Notes under the pieces: generated by a model
Seen by the model: the letters and a program-made list of their open reading frames with translations, nothing else
Database searches by the model: none
Told to the model about the DNA's origin: nothing
Part shown: positions 52,824 to 61,254 of the stretch, piece after piece
Layout of the letters: each line of letters starts with the position of its first letter
How positions within the stretch are numbered: position 1 is the first letter of the stretch
Source of the DNA: JAPOUP01 sp965203605
GTDB lineage: Bacteria > Pseudomonadota > Alphaproteobacteria > Rhodobacterales > Rhodobacteraceae
NCBI GenBank assembly: GCA_965203605.1
Contig: OZ241902.1
Coordinates: 3,038,001-3,102,000 of the forward strand
DNA length: 64,000 nucleotides
Direction: 5' to 3'
Program-made: the position numbers and the translations under genes

Positions 52824-53302
52824 ACGCCGCGAAGTCTCAACTCAAAATCGATTTTCCATTCCACTCGCCCAAAGAGCTTGAAGCCTACCTTCCCTATCTG
52901 CTTACAAGGCTAGCGCATCGATGGGCCACCGACCAGGATGCTGCGCTTCAACAGGACGGCCTGCACGGATCAAAGATGCGCATCCTGTCCTGCCTTTCGG
53001 CTTTTGGCGAATTGACGATCAACGAACTGTCAGTCTTGTCAGTGACCGAACAATCATCAGCAAGCCGCACACTTGAATCATTGGTTCAGTCAGGCCTGGC
53101 GGAACGGAACATTAGCCAGAAAGATCAACGTGTCCGTAGTGTAAAGCTGACCGCGGACGGCAAGAAAACCTTGGTTGAGCTTGCGCCAAGAATAATCGAA
53201 CTAAATCGGAACCTACTTAGAGGTGTGGATCGTGACGAGCTCAAGACCTGTGTATTAGTCCTTGGTCGGATGCTAAAGAACATTAAGAAGAATGATATAT
53301 GA
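52820..53302 (+). CDS. MarR-family regulator 2
   Basis: Second MarR protein (160 aa) directly after the first with ATGA overlap. HTH and wing: LSAFGELTINELSVLSVTEQSSASRTLESLVQSGLAERNISQKDQRVRSVKLTADGKKTL. The two proteins are clearly diverged (different recognition helices), so this is not a recent tandem duplication. They may form a heterodimer or read two pathway intermediates, perhaps one for each catabolic operon. Confidence 0.9.
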   Translation: MNAAKSQLKIDFPFHSPKELEAYLPYLLTRLAHRWATDQDAALQQDGLHGSKMRILSCLSAFGELTINELSVLSVTEQSSASRTLESLVQSGLAERNISQKDQRVRSVKLTADGKKTLVELAPRIIELNRNLLRGVDRDELKTCVLVLGRMLKNIKKNDI

Positions 53303-53324
53303 GCCAGTTTCGTTGATGACTCCC

Positions 53325-53545
53325 GATTTAGGGTGGGAATTCAAATGGCCTACGCACAGCATCCGGTCTGGACGCGACAACTTGGAATCTCTGGTTGAAC
53401 TGCGAAGAAAACCCGTTCTGGGAAAATTCCGATAGCAACTTGCCGCGTCTCGATGCCGTGGTTCCAGAGGTTGGAAATGGATCAACTATTGGTGTCACGA
53501 CAGGCATAATTTTGCCACCTGGCGCCAGGTCATGGAAGTGGGGCC
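53325..53545 (+). pseudogene. Unidentified gene fragment joined to the helicase remnant
   Basis: A coherent frame without a start reads ASGLDATTWNLWLNCEENPF, then NLPRLDAVVPEVGNGSTIGVTTGIILPPGARSWKWG, and ends where helicase homology begins on the other strand (about 53545). It looks like a genuine protein fragment of uncertain family. The N-terminal start is missing, and the C-terminus is cut at the junction. It may be the rest of the gene that followed marR before the defence island was inserted. Confidence 0.4.
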
Positions 53546-53846
53546 AGAACTCTCTGCCACCAGCGCCATGCCGACCGTCTGGCGTCACCACATATGAGAT
53601 GGGCGCGCGCTTCTTTCGATAGGATCGAAGCCGTTCGATGCCGTTTCGCCATTCCAGCCAGCTCTCAGGATAGCCGTTCAAATCGCCGTCGAACGAGAAA
53701 TCGGGATCATCGGCCGGAACCGGACAGAGATATCCCGCCACATCATCATCGTCTTCGGTTTCCAGCGGTGTATCGTCGATGTTGCGGGGGAAAAACCTGA
53801 TGTGACCGTCGGCTTCGTTCTTGGTGACGACGTGGTATTCGTGTCC
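53545..53846 (-). pseudogene. DEAD/DEAH helicase remnant, downstream part
   Basis: Continuation of the helicase interrupted at 56167. After the duplicated target GGACACGA the frame reads HEYHVVTKNEADGHIRFFPRNIDDTP, then DDDDVAGYLCPVPADDPDFSFDGD and GIERLRSYRKKR up to GGREFW. There, homology is lost at about 53545. In related helicases this segment follows directly on the zinc-knuckle CRNCGHE. The remaining C-terminal half (helicase C and DUF1998-like zinc region) is deleted. Confidence 0.8.
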
Positions 53847-53962
53847 GTAAGCGGTTAAAGTACGGCGTCCGGTCGGGTCCCATCCATCCCTTTCCTGTTT
53901 GACAGCATAGGGCATCGCCCGGTAGTGAGTGGCCATCCGGGCGAATCACTTCGGGGGCCACC

Positions 53963-55515
53963 ATGGCGGCACATGCGGGATCGGGGATGGACGGGCGGAC
54001 GGCTTCGCCGGACGCCGGCGGGATCGGCGGGCCCGGGCGGGAGCTGTCCCGCTGGCTGGGGACCGGCGCCCTGCCGCCGGAGGCGGAGGAACCGCTCCGG
54101 TCGCCGGGCGGACTGTCCGGGCTGCAGGCGGCCACGGCCGCGGCCCGGGAGGGGCGGACCGCCGGACCCCTGGCGCAGGTCGCCGCCCTGACGGCCCAGG
54201 TCGCCCGGCTGGAGCGCGACCTGTACGGCCCGCGCCCGGAGAGGCACGGGAAGGGCTCCGACGCCCCCTCCGGCCAGGACGGCCAGGGCAGCCGCGGCGA
54301 CGGCAGGCCGGGGCGCCGCAGGGAGCGCGGCGATTCGGTGGGCGACGCCGGGCTGCGCCCGGCGGCAAGGCTCCCGTGCCCGGCATCACCGTGACGCCGC
54401 CCGAGGCCGGCGGGCTGCCGGAGGACGGCCACCAGGTCGTTGGCGACCGCGTCCACTGCCGGCTCGCCGCCGGCGGGTTCCGGCACGTGGTCATCCGCCA
54501 TCGCCATCTCACCGCCAGGGTCAGGGGGACCGACCGGCCCGTGTCCGCCCCGGCCCGCGGGGGCGTCTCCAGGAGCAGCTGCGCCGACGTCCCCCGCCTC
54601 GCCGGGATGCCCGTCGACAGGTTCATGTGGCGCCTGCCGCCTTCCCGGCAGCACCGGATGCTGGCCGAGGCCGGCATCACCGTCAACCGCGGCTCCCTGA
54701 GCCAGTGGGCCAACCGCGCCATCTCGGTGCCGGGAGCGCCGTCATCCAGATGGACGGGACCCCGATCCGCGCCGGGCGGCACCCGGGCAGGCCGGGCAGC
54801 ATGGGGAAGGGCTGCCTCTGGCCAGTGCCCGGCGACCGCGGCGAGGCCGTGCTGCCCTTCCCGGACTCCAGCAGGCACGGGAACGCGGTGAGGTTCCCCG
54901 GTGCCTGCAGCGGAACCCTGGTGACGGACGGCCACCGCGCCTGCGAGGCCTATGTCGCGGCCCGCGGCGGCGCGGTCACCCACCGGACGTGCCGGGTCCA
55001 TGCAGGACGCGGTTCCGGGGAGCTTAAGGACACCCACCCGGAGATGGCCGGGGCGGCGCTGGACCTGACCGGCGCGATCCACGGGACCGGGAGCGGGATC
55101 AGGGACCGGACACCGGCCGGGCGGCTGGCGGCGCGGCGGACCCGGTCGCGGGCGGCGGTCGCCGCGTTCCGGGACTGGCGCCACCGGACGCCGGGGATCC
55201 GGCGACGGCCCCGCGGCATCCGGTCCGCAGGGCGATCGCCCACCCCACGGAGCGGTGGGCGGCGCCGGGGACGTTCCCTGGGACCCCGACGTGCCGCCGG
55301 ACACGGACCTCGGCGGGAACGCGCCGCCTCCGGTGAGGCCCGGCCAGCGCAGCTGGCTCCTCCCCTGGACGCTGGACGGAGCGGAGAACGTGGGGACCGT
55401 CAACGGGCTGCCCGCCACCTGCCGGATGTAGGGCGTCGACCCCCGCGTCTGGCTGACCGACGTCCTGCCTCCCGTCGACACCCATCCGGCCGACCGGGTC
55501 GGCGGGCTGACGCCG
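53963..55515 (+). pseudogene. IS66 TnpC transposase, multiply frameshifted
   Basis: Recognisable blocks in changing frames: AQVARLERDLYGPRPERHG (leucine-zipper/LFGRRSEK region), MDGTPIRAGRHPGRPGSMGKGCLWPVPGDRGEAVLPF, CSGTLVTDGHRACEAYVAARGG, then RAIAHPTERWAALGTFLGDP, ALRPVRPGQRSWLLPWTL and DPRVWLTDVLPPVDTHP at the C-terminus. An in-frame TAG occurs near 55429. Family equivalents DETPIRV, LLTDGYAAY and AIRPIALGRKNWLFAGS show Y-to-C/H and K-to-R type changes. It runs opposite to tnpAB, unlike normal IS66 elements. Confidence 0.8.
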
Positions 55516-55589
55516 AGGCGGTGCAGGGCGCTGTTCGCCGCCAGCCCGATGGCCTCCGACGTGGGGCGGGCCACGGCGGGCCGGCCTGC

Positions 55590-56067
55590 CGACGCCGCCG
55601 GATAGCGCATGCGGCGGCGCCGGACGGTGATGTCGATCCCGTCCAGGAGCGCCAGCAGCCCGGTCCGCGACAGCGGTACAGACCTGCGCCCCGGCGTGGC
55701 CGGCGACGCGAACGGGCCCCGCTCCAGCCGCCTGGCCCGGATGAAACAGCCCCCGTGCCCGGAGCCGGGTATCCTGCCCATCGTCCGCCGCCGGCTGCCG
55801 GACACATGCCAGCGCCCGCCAGCGGGGTTCCCCACGGGATGGCTGGTGACGAGGCCGACGGGCCCGTCGAGGCCGCCAGTCCCGCCGGAGGCCGCGCCTG
55901 CGGCGCCAGCTCTGGAACGTCTTCACCGGAACCCCGCGACTCTGGCGGAAGCTGGCCTGCGGGCCGTCCCAGCGCCCGGACGCCGCCATCAGCTCCTCCC
56001 ACCCGGCCCCGCTCCGGACCCTCCGGGCCTGGCCCCCGTCTGCCATTGCATCCACATCCACCGTCAT
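55590..56067 (-). pseudogene. IS66 TnpA/TnpB remnants
   Basis: Two IS66 accessory proteins in broken frames. TnpA: WEELMAASGRWDGPQASFRQSRGVPVKTFQSWRRR (helix-turn-helix; family text ARWRASGLSAAAFCRQHGVS..LSYWRRR). TnpB C-terminal part: FIRARRLERGPFASPATPGRRSVPLSRTGLLALLDGIDI (family RLEKGRFVWP..LTPAQLAMLLEGIDW). No complete protein can be made. They start near the right end and face the inverted tnpC. Confidence 0.7.
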
Positions 56068-56162
56068 GGACAGTCCTCCGGTCAGGTTGAATCGACCGGG
56101 GAACCCTCCCGCACTCCGGCGGCGCGGATCAAGGCGAATGCGCTACGTTGCGCTTTAGTCGC

Positions 56163-57560
56163 TTACTCGTGTCCGCAGTTCCTGCAGAAGCGTGTTGGGT
56201 AAAGCCAGTTCCCCGGAGCATTGGGATCCTCGAGCTGACCCTCGAACAGAACGGTTCTTGGCTTTTCCGTAAGCGTGGTGAAGATCTCACCCGCGCCGGA
56301 AATAAACCGGTGCAACTTGAATGCGAGGAACGCTCCGTCCCCGGTCCCACCGCGCTGATCCTCGGGAAGGCTTACAGCCGTCAGGAAGTCTCCGAGTTGC
56401 TTCCAGCACTGGTCCTGATCGACCCCACTGTCGTCGGCAAGCCGTTTGACGGCGTCTTCGAAGGGGATGGGCTTCCTTCGTTTCAGCTCCAGTCCGTCAT
56501 CAAGTCCGAGCGCAAGCTCCGCCCATACCGCGAGCGGGTGCTTCCTGAACTGCTCGTCATCCAAGCTCGCCGGTAGAGGCTGTCGCACCACATCAGCCAG
56601 TGCGGCGGTCGCTTGTGCGAGGGTGACGGTGTCTTCAGTAGCCCGTTGCAGGGACTCATCTATTACGGCATCCGGGCCGATCTCGGAGCCGAAGAGCCTT
56701 GTCGCAACTCTGGCCACGGCAACAGCTCGGCTTCCTTCGGTGCCTTCTGAAGCCATCATCGCCGACGTGCCTATGCAGATCGGAGCTTTGTCAGGGGAGC
56801 AGCGGTCTCGCAGCCGCCGAACGAGCACGGCGACATCCGCGCCTTGGCGCCCTCTGTAGGTGTGTAACTCGTCGAGGATGATGAATTCAAGGCCGGTCGC
56901 GTTCCTGACTACCTTGGCGTCCAGGTCGTCTTGGCGGGTCAGCAGCAGTTCCGCCATCATGTAGTTGGTGAGCAGGATATCTGGCGGATTGGCCGCGATC
57001 CGTTGACGTTCCTCTTGGCTTTCTTGCCCCGTATAATGTTTGACAACAGGCTTCAGGACATCAGGAAGCCCTGACTGTCCGATGAATTTTTCGATCTCCT
57101 TCATATGGCTGTTCGCCAGAGCATTCATTGGATAGACGATGATTGCGCGGGTTGTTCGATGCTTACCGGCGCGCAGAGCCCGAATGATGGAATCGACCAC
57201 CGGCACGAAGAAGCATAGCAATTTGCCAGAGCCCGTGCCTGTGGTGACCACATAGCTTTTTCCCGACTTCGCCTTAGCAATCGATTCCGCCTGGTGTCGG
57301 TGAAACCGCAGAGGTGTTTCGCCGAAGCGGAACACCTTGCCGGTCCCCTCGTCCAAGTCGCCGGAGACGACGAGATCGTCCACCGTGGGACCTGAGAGGT
57401 ACCGCGGGTTCAATGAGAGGAGAGCGTCTGGCCAAAATCGTCCAGCATTATACTGCGCGTCAATTTCTGTCCGAAGATCCTCCGCACGAATGGCGCTGAA
57501 AGAACGCGAGAAGCGCTCATAGGACTCGATAAGATGATGATCAAAATCGAAGGCCTTCAT
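56163..57560 (-). pseudogene. DEAD/DEAH-box helicase of a defence-type island, N-terminal part
   Basis: First 466 codons of a large superfamily-2 helicase. FRFGETPLRFHRHQAESIAKA precedes the P-loop, which reads TTGTGSGKLLCFF where GKS/GKT is expected. Then come TRAIIVYPMNALANS, ILLTNYMMAELLLTR, DELHTYRGRQGADVAVLVRRLRDR (Walker B DELH) and GTSAMMASEG where SAT is expected. It ends at the zinc knuckle RFCRNCGHE, interrupted by the IS66. Such helicases with a WYL regulator upstream are typical of anti-phage islands. ATG overlaps the WYL stop. The motif changes and interruption make it inactive. Confidence 0.85.
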
Positions 57561-58443
57561 GGCAGATCCCTAAAGCTACTTGCCTCTTCGCCTTGGGCGA
57601 AAATGGCTTTGCGGTTCAGAAGCACGATCTGCTGGTCCTGCGGCTTCCGCGCTGCCGGATCTGTATCAAGGCCAAGCCGCTTGAGCGCGTAGTAGAGGAG
57701 CGCGCCGCACCTTGATCTTCGCCTTGCCGCCTCGCATGCCGTAGTCGAGAGCGATGACCTTCGCCTGCGTGTCCGAAAGATCAGGGTGAGGGGCGACCTC
57801 CAGCGTAACCTCGGAATGCCAATCGCCGTCGTCGTCGGCCAACGTGTCGCTGTCCCGCGAACCGCGGATCTTGAGCATTCGGGCCAGCAGGAAGTCCTTG
57901 AAGCACTCGTCGGTCAGGCAGAACGCTCGCGTGTGACAGCGAAAGCCGTCGAACGCGACGGCGTGGGGCGCAATCTAGCGCCAGCGCGGCCTCGGGATGG
58001 ACGGGGACTGGTACTTCACTTCGATTGCCTCGGACCGGCGGATAGCGCCGACGACGGAACGAAGCGTCACCGGACTGACGCCGCGCACCGGCGCCGGGGC
58101 GGATGCGTAGGGAGGAAGGTTGGCGATCCAGAAATCCTTCCGGTCGAGGATCCCATCAGAGAGTGAGCGTAGCTGCGCGAGGTAGCGGCTCGCATCGGGC
58201 TCGAGGAACTGCGCTTTGAAGTCCGAGCCGCGGACATAGGTCCGCGCGCTCTTGTCGTAGACCATGTTGTCTGGTGCGAAGCCGATGTAGCGGTTCAGGT
58301 CGGTGGACGCCTGGTTCACCGAGACCCCGAACTGGTCCATCAGGTCGATTCGGTTCACATGTCCCTCCCAGAACAGGCGGAACTCTGTGAACTCAAGGCG
58401 TTGCCAGACCCCCACAGCGAAGTTCCGACCTGTCGTTTTCCAT
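57557..58443 (-). pseudogene. WYL-domain transcriptional regulator (BrxR/CapW-like), broken
   Basis: N-terminal winged helix: RLEFTEFRLFWEGHVNRIDLMDQFGVSVNQASTDLNRYIGFAPDNMVYDKSARTYV. WYL part: RRSEAIEVKYQS, then after a TAG (a TGG in relatives, near 57975) IAPHAVAFDGFRCHTRAFCLTDECFKDFLLARMLKIRG, HPDLSDTQAKVIALDYGMRGGKAKIKV. A frameshift near 57705 leads to YYALKRLGL..DQQIVL..RKAIFAQGEEASSFRDLP. Another shift separates the ATG at 58443 (MENDRSELR) from the body. Such proteins sense ligands or DNA ends and repress phage-defence operons. Confidence 0.85.
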
Positions 58444-58463
58444 CACGCTCCACGGCTCGGGCA

Positions 58464-58486
58464 GTGCGCACGATAACTATGCGCAC
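58464..58486. promoter_or_regulatory. GTGCGCA-N9-TGCGCAC dyad upstream of the WYL gene
   Basis: Perfect 7-bp inverted arms GTGCGCA and TGCGCAC separated by 9 bp, 20 bp upstream of the WYL regulator start. BrxR/CapW-like WYL dimers bind inverted repeats at this position to repress their own operon, so this is a likely autorepression site left from the decayed island. Confidence 0.55.
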
Positions 58487-58767
58487 CCATTTTCTGGGCT
58501 TAGGCAGAGGCTAGCCGAGCCAGGGATGTGGCGCAATCGAAATGCGTCGCAAATCAGAGCTTTGGAGTGAGGCCGGAGGTTGGGAGGATGAAGCCGACCT
58601 TAGTAGGCCCAGTGACCTCATAGCTGTTCAAAACGACATCGGTCAGAACTTTCCGCGCCGGATATCTGGGGTCGCGGTTAGCTCAAGACGAGTCGCCCCA
58701 CTTCAGTTGCAACGCCATTTTTCGGCAGGCGGGGGTACGAGACAGTGTATTCGACGCCGCAAACCCA
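58487..58767. other. Intergenic stretch between WYL gene and immA
   Basis: No gene is supported. The plus frame 58542-58799 gives a low-complexity translation without family resemblance. No hairpin with T-run was seen for the immA transcript. Confidence 0.4.
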
Positions 58768-60201
58768 TCACGTGGTGTCATGATCGAAGATTTGCTTAAG
58801 CATACCGACATTCTCGGAAAACTGTTCTCCCGTGCATTGAAGGTAGAGTGACGCAGTGTCTCGCGAGATGTATTTCTCCGTGTATGCTCTCACGACAAGA
58901 TCAGCGAACTTCCCACGGCGTTGAATGGGCGTGTTCTGAAGAGGAAAGAAATCAGTAGTGAAATTCTCGGCCGCTTTCAACTCATCTTGAGGCGTTTCGT
59001 GAATTGTAAATTGTGGAAGCTCGTGCTGGCGGTAGTGAGAATTGAAAATATGATACCGGGCTGCGGTCTGGCTCAATCCAAATGTATGAATCACGTCGAC
59101 AATTGACTCTTTGGAAAATGGTATTGATGCAACGGAACGAACCCGACTGAGAGGCGCCAGGAACGCGATGGCGAACGCATTTGCCCTTTGCTCCACGTAA
59201 TCAAATTCTTGGTTTTCAGGATCGGCTCCACTCTGTTCATATGGATCTACGCGGACATTCTCCAAGTGTTCGTTTGGATCGAACAGGAGATGGCCGAGCT
59301 CATGAGCAAGCGTCGTGCGACGAATCCAAACATTTTCATTTTCGCCCTTTGAATTCAATAGAATCCCCCGAACTTCTTTGCCCTCGGCATTGTGGGTCAC
59401 TATAGTAGCGCCTGCAATTTTCTGGCCAAGATCAACTTGGACGACTGGAATGCCGAGTCGATGTTCGACCAGTTCACGCATTGACAATATTGGCGAGTCT
59501 CCGAGGTTCAGCTTGACTCTAGCTTCGTCTGCAAGATTGTAACCGACCTTCCAGGTTTGTGTTTGGTAGGAGCCATAGAAGTTGGATGTAGTAAAATGAT
59601 CTCGCTCCGTTTCAATACCCAGCCATTCTTGAAGCCGGATCTGCACTCGAATGATCGAAGCGGCTTCTGCAAAGCTAAGCGCCGTGCGGGGAGACATTTT
59701 CCAAGTTGACTGGGAACTCTTCATAGTTAGATCTCTCAGCCGATAGGCCAAGCGATTGTCTCCTCCGGAATTGGGATCATACGATAGCAGTCGTTCGTCT
59801 AGGCCTAGGACAAATGCGGCATTCTGCAGCTGGGCCACGGGAACTTCTGATGGCGATTCTTCCAGTGATTTGACAAGTTTTTCAGAAAGTGAAGAAGCTT
59901 GTGCAATATGGCGGTGTGACAGGTTCAGTCTCTCCCTGCGCCTCTTCAACGCAGTGGCAGTAGCATTCGTTCTGCATTTGAGAATTGCGGCACCGAACTC
60001 GACGACTTCGTCAAGGGTATGAATGCCGTAGGCGCTATATGCTTCCCAAGCAGTGTACACATGCCCGGTGGGACGACGAGCGGGGTCGTACACCGCAAGC
60101 TGTCCTTCGCTACGAACAAATTGCTTGTTCGAACGCCTAGCGGCCTCCTTCTCTGAATATCCTTCGGCTTCGGGTCCAAAAATAGCAGTCAAGCTAGCCA
60201 T
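58768..60201 (-). CDS. ImmA/IrrE-family metallopeptidase with XRE helix-turn-helix
   Basis: Cytoplasmic protein of 477 aa. An XRE-like HTH lies near residues 85-140 (ALKRRRERLNLSHRHIAQASSLSEKLVKSLE). The ImmA/IrrE protease domain has zinc motif TTLAHELGHLLF (HExxH) and the downstream glutamate region DYVEQRANAFAIAFLAP. Members cleave repressors or antitoxins, controlling mobile elements or stress genes. Start MASLTAIFGPEAEGYSEKEAA has AGGAG ten bases upstream. It overlaps the partner gene by 8 bp, so the two form a module. Confidence 0.9.
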   Translation of the reverse strand: MASLTAIFGPEAEGYSEKEAARRSNKQFVRSEGQLAVYDPARRPTGHVYTAWEAYSAYGIHTLDEVVEFGAAILKCRTNATATALKRRRERLNLSHRHIAQASSLSEKLVKSLEESPSEVPVAQLQNAAFVLGLDERLLSYDPNSGGDNRLAYRLRDLTMKSSQSTWKMSPRTALSFAEAASIIRVQIRLQEWLGIETERDHFTTSNFYGSYQTQTWKVGYNLADEARVKLNLGDSPILSMRELVEHRLGIPVVQVDLGQKIAGATIVTHNAEGKEVRGILLNSKGENENVWIRRTTLAHELGHLLFDPNEHLENVRVDPYEQSGADPENQEFDYVEQRANAFAIAFLAPLSRVRSVASIPFSKESIVDVIHTFGLSQTAARYHIFNSHYRQHELPQFTIHETPQDELKAAENFTTDFFPLQNTPIQRRGKFADLVVRAYTEKYISRDTASLYLQCTGEQFSENVGMLKQIFDHDTT

Positions 60202-60712
60202 GCCTAGGTTCTCCTTCCAAATCGCGCTTTGCAAATCCCGTTACATCGTCCCACCCGAGCGAGATCACGTCGTATCCGAGAGACTCAAAAACTTCGACGG
60301 CAGCATTGAGTTGGTGGCTATCGGCAGCAGGATAACGGCCCGACCCGCCAGAGACATAGATAGAACTGTCGGAAGCAAACCACAATTCGCCCCCAATGCA
60401 CGCATTCTCGCCCCCGGTAAGGTTCGTGTGCTTCGGCCGCTTTGTGCCCAGGACCTCCAGACATTCTTCACTAATGTAGGGTATGCCTCGTTGATCGATA
60501 ACCCAAAGGTATCGGTACGGTGAGGAATCAAATCGAGATTTAGGTGGTGCTCCAAGCAGGATTTCGATAGCAGGTGCGAGCCCCAGAAGCCGAAGCCCGT
60601 GTTGCGGAGTAAGCTGGAGATTCTGGCGAGGATCATCAGCATCAAGGGAAGAGGCTTTAGGAGGGTATCGACGTATGAATGCTGCTAGTACCTGCGAAGG
60701 GGAGGGGTTCAT
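60194..60712 (-). CDS. Hypothetical partner of the ImmA/IrrE protein
   Basis: Protein of 172 aa from MNPSPSQVLAAFIRRYPPK (AAGGA upstream); ATG at 60754 is an alternative. Distinct segments: LGLAPAIEILLGAPPKSRF, YRYLWVIDQRGIPYISEECLEVLG, TNLTGGENACIGGELWFASDSSIYVSGGSGRYP, AVEVFESLGYDVISLGWDDVTGFAKR. I recognise no characterised family. It sits immediately 5' of and overlapping the ImmA gene, so it is probably a substrate, antitoxin-like regulator or sensor of the protease. Composition resembles neighbouring accessory genes, not the IS elements. Confidence 0.75.
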   Translation of the reverse strand: MNPSPSQVLAAFIRRYPPKASSLDADDPRQNLQLTPQHGLRLLGLAPAIEILLGAPPKSRFDSSPYRYLWVIDQRGIPYISEECLEVLGTKRPKHTNLTGGENACIGGELWFASDSSIYVSGGSGRYPAADSHQLNAAVEVFESLGYDVISLGWDDVTGFAKRDLEGEPRHG

Positions 60713-61134
60713 CCAGATCGTCCTTGCCCGAAATTGGACCGAAGACACTCGCATGGTCCGAATGGAGAAGGCAGTGTCCGTGCAGACGGTGATAGCGGTT
60801 TGCTGCGGTGGCGGCGCGTTGTGAGACGTTCGTGCATTGCGATTTGGACGTCGTTGTACCTGATGCGGGAGGACCTTGCTGAAATACATATGATCGGTTC
60901 TGGGCAGCAACAGTCTTCCGGGACCTGAAGCCAGGAGACGAGGAGCAGAGGTAGCCAATGGCCAGTGCGGCATAGCGACTCCCCTCGGGTGGCTGACGAC
61001 AACGAGCGGCCATGGCCTTGGAGAATGCACGCTGAATGAGCCCGAAGACAAGATGTAAAGTCATTGGTGGCAGCCGTCGCGCGGATCACGGTGGGAATCA
61101 GTTACCTTGGCTGAGAATGTTCGTCAAGTAGAGG
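60713..61134. other. Intergenic stretch upstream of the ImmA module
   Basis: No gene is supported. The open minus frame continues 5' of the partner gene to 61051, but the added residues (MSSGSFSVHSPRPWPLVVV...) lack conservation or a ribosome site. A promoter for the module is expected here. Confidence 0.4.
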
Positions 61135-61143
61135 GCGACGACC

Positions 61144-61254
61144 GGGCGTAGCCCAAGATTCTTGTCATGCCGCTGCGGCCTGATCCGTCCTGGCACGTGC
61201 TCCAGGACTATGGGCCAAGAAATAGACCAGAGCCAAGAATCCTGGGCTACACCC
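61144..61254. mobile_element. Miniature inverted-repeat element (copy 1)
   Basis: Terminal repeats of 21 bp at 61144-61164 (GGGCGTAGCCCAAGATTCTT...) and 61234-61254 (ending CTGGGCTACACCC); 19 of 21 positions pair. Perfect 9-bp direct repeats GCGACGACC flank it at 61135-61143 and 61255-61263. The 111-bp interior has no coding capacity. The same termini and a 9-bp duplication occur at 39937-40077. Confidence 0.85.

Larger units (their letters stand above)
53847..56166. mobile_element. IS66-family element with perfect ends and 8-bp target duplication
   Basis: Ends are inverted repeats GTAAGCGGTTAAAG (left) and CTTTAGTCGCTTAC (right, reading GTAAGCGACTAAAG inward). TCGTGTCC is directly repeated at 53839-53846 and 56167-56174, the 8-bp duplication typical of IS66. 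Removing 53847-56174 restores the helicase frame (CGHEYHVV). The 2,320-bp element carries decayed tnpA/tnpB on minus and decayed tnpC on plus. GC is extreme throughout. Confidence 0.93.

Noticed and set aside
53946..55835. 629-aa minus-strand frame across the IS66
   Set aside because: High-GC shadow of tnpC; only the first 110 residues match TnpB, so it is not one gene.
54627..56090. Long plus-strand frame of 487 aa in the IS66
   Set aside because: Only its first part is TnpC; beyond about 55200 it is an arginine/proline-rich antisense or shifted frame produced by extreme GC.
61144..61254. CRISPR-like repeat or rho-independent terminator
   Set aside because: There are only two inverted copies with flanking direct repeats and no T-run; a miniature transposable element explains all of it.
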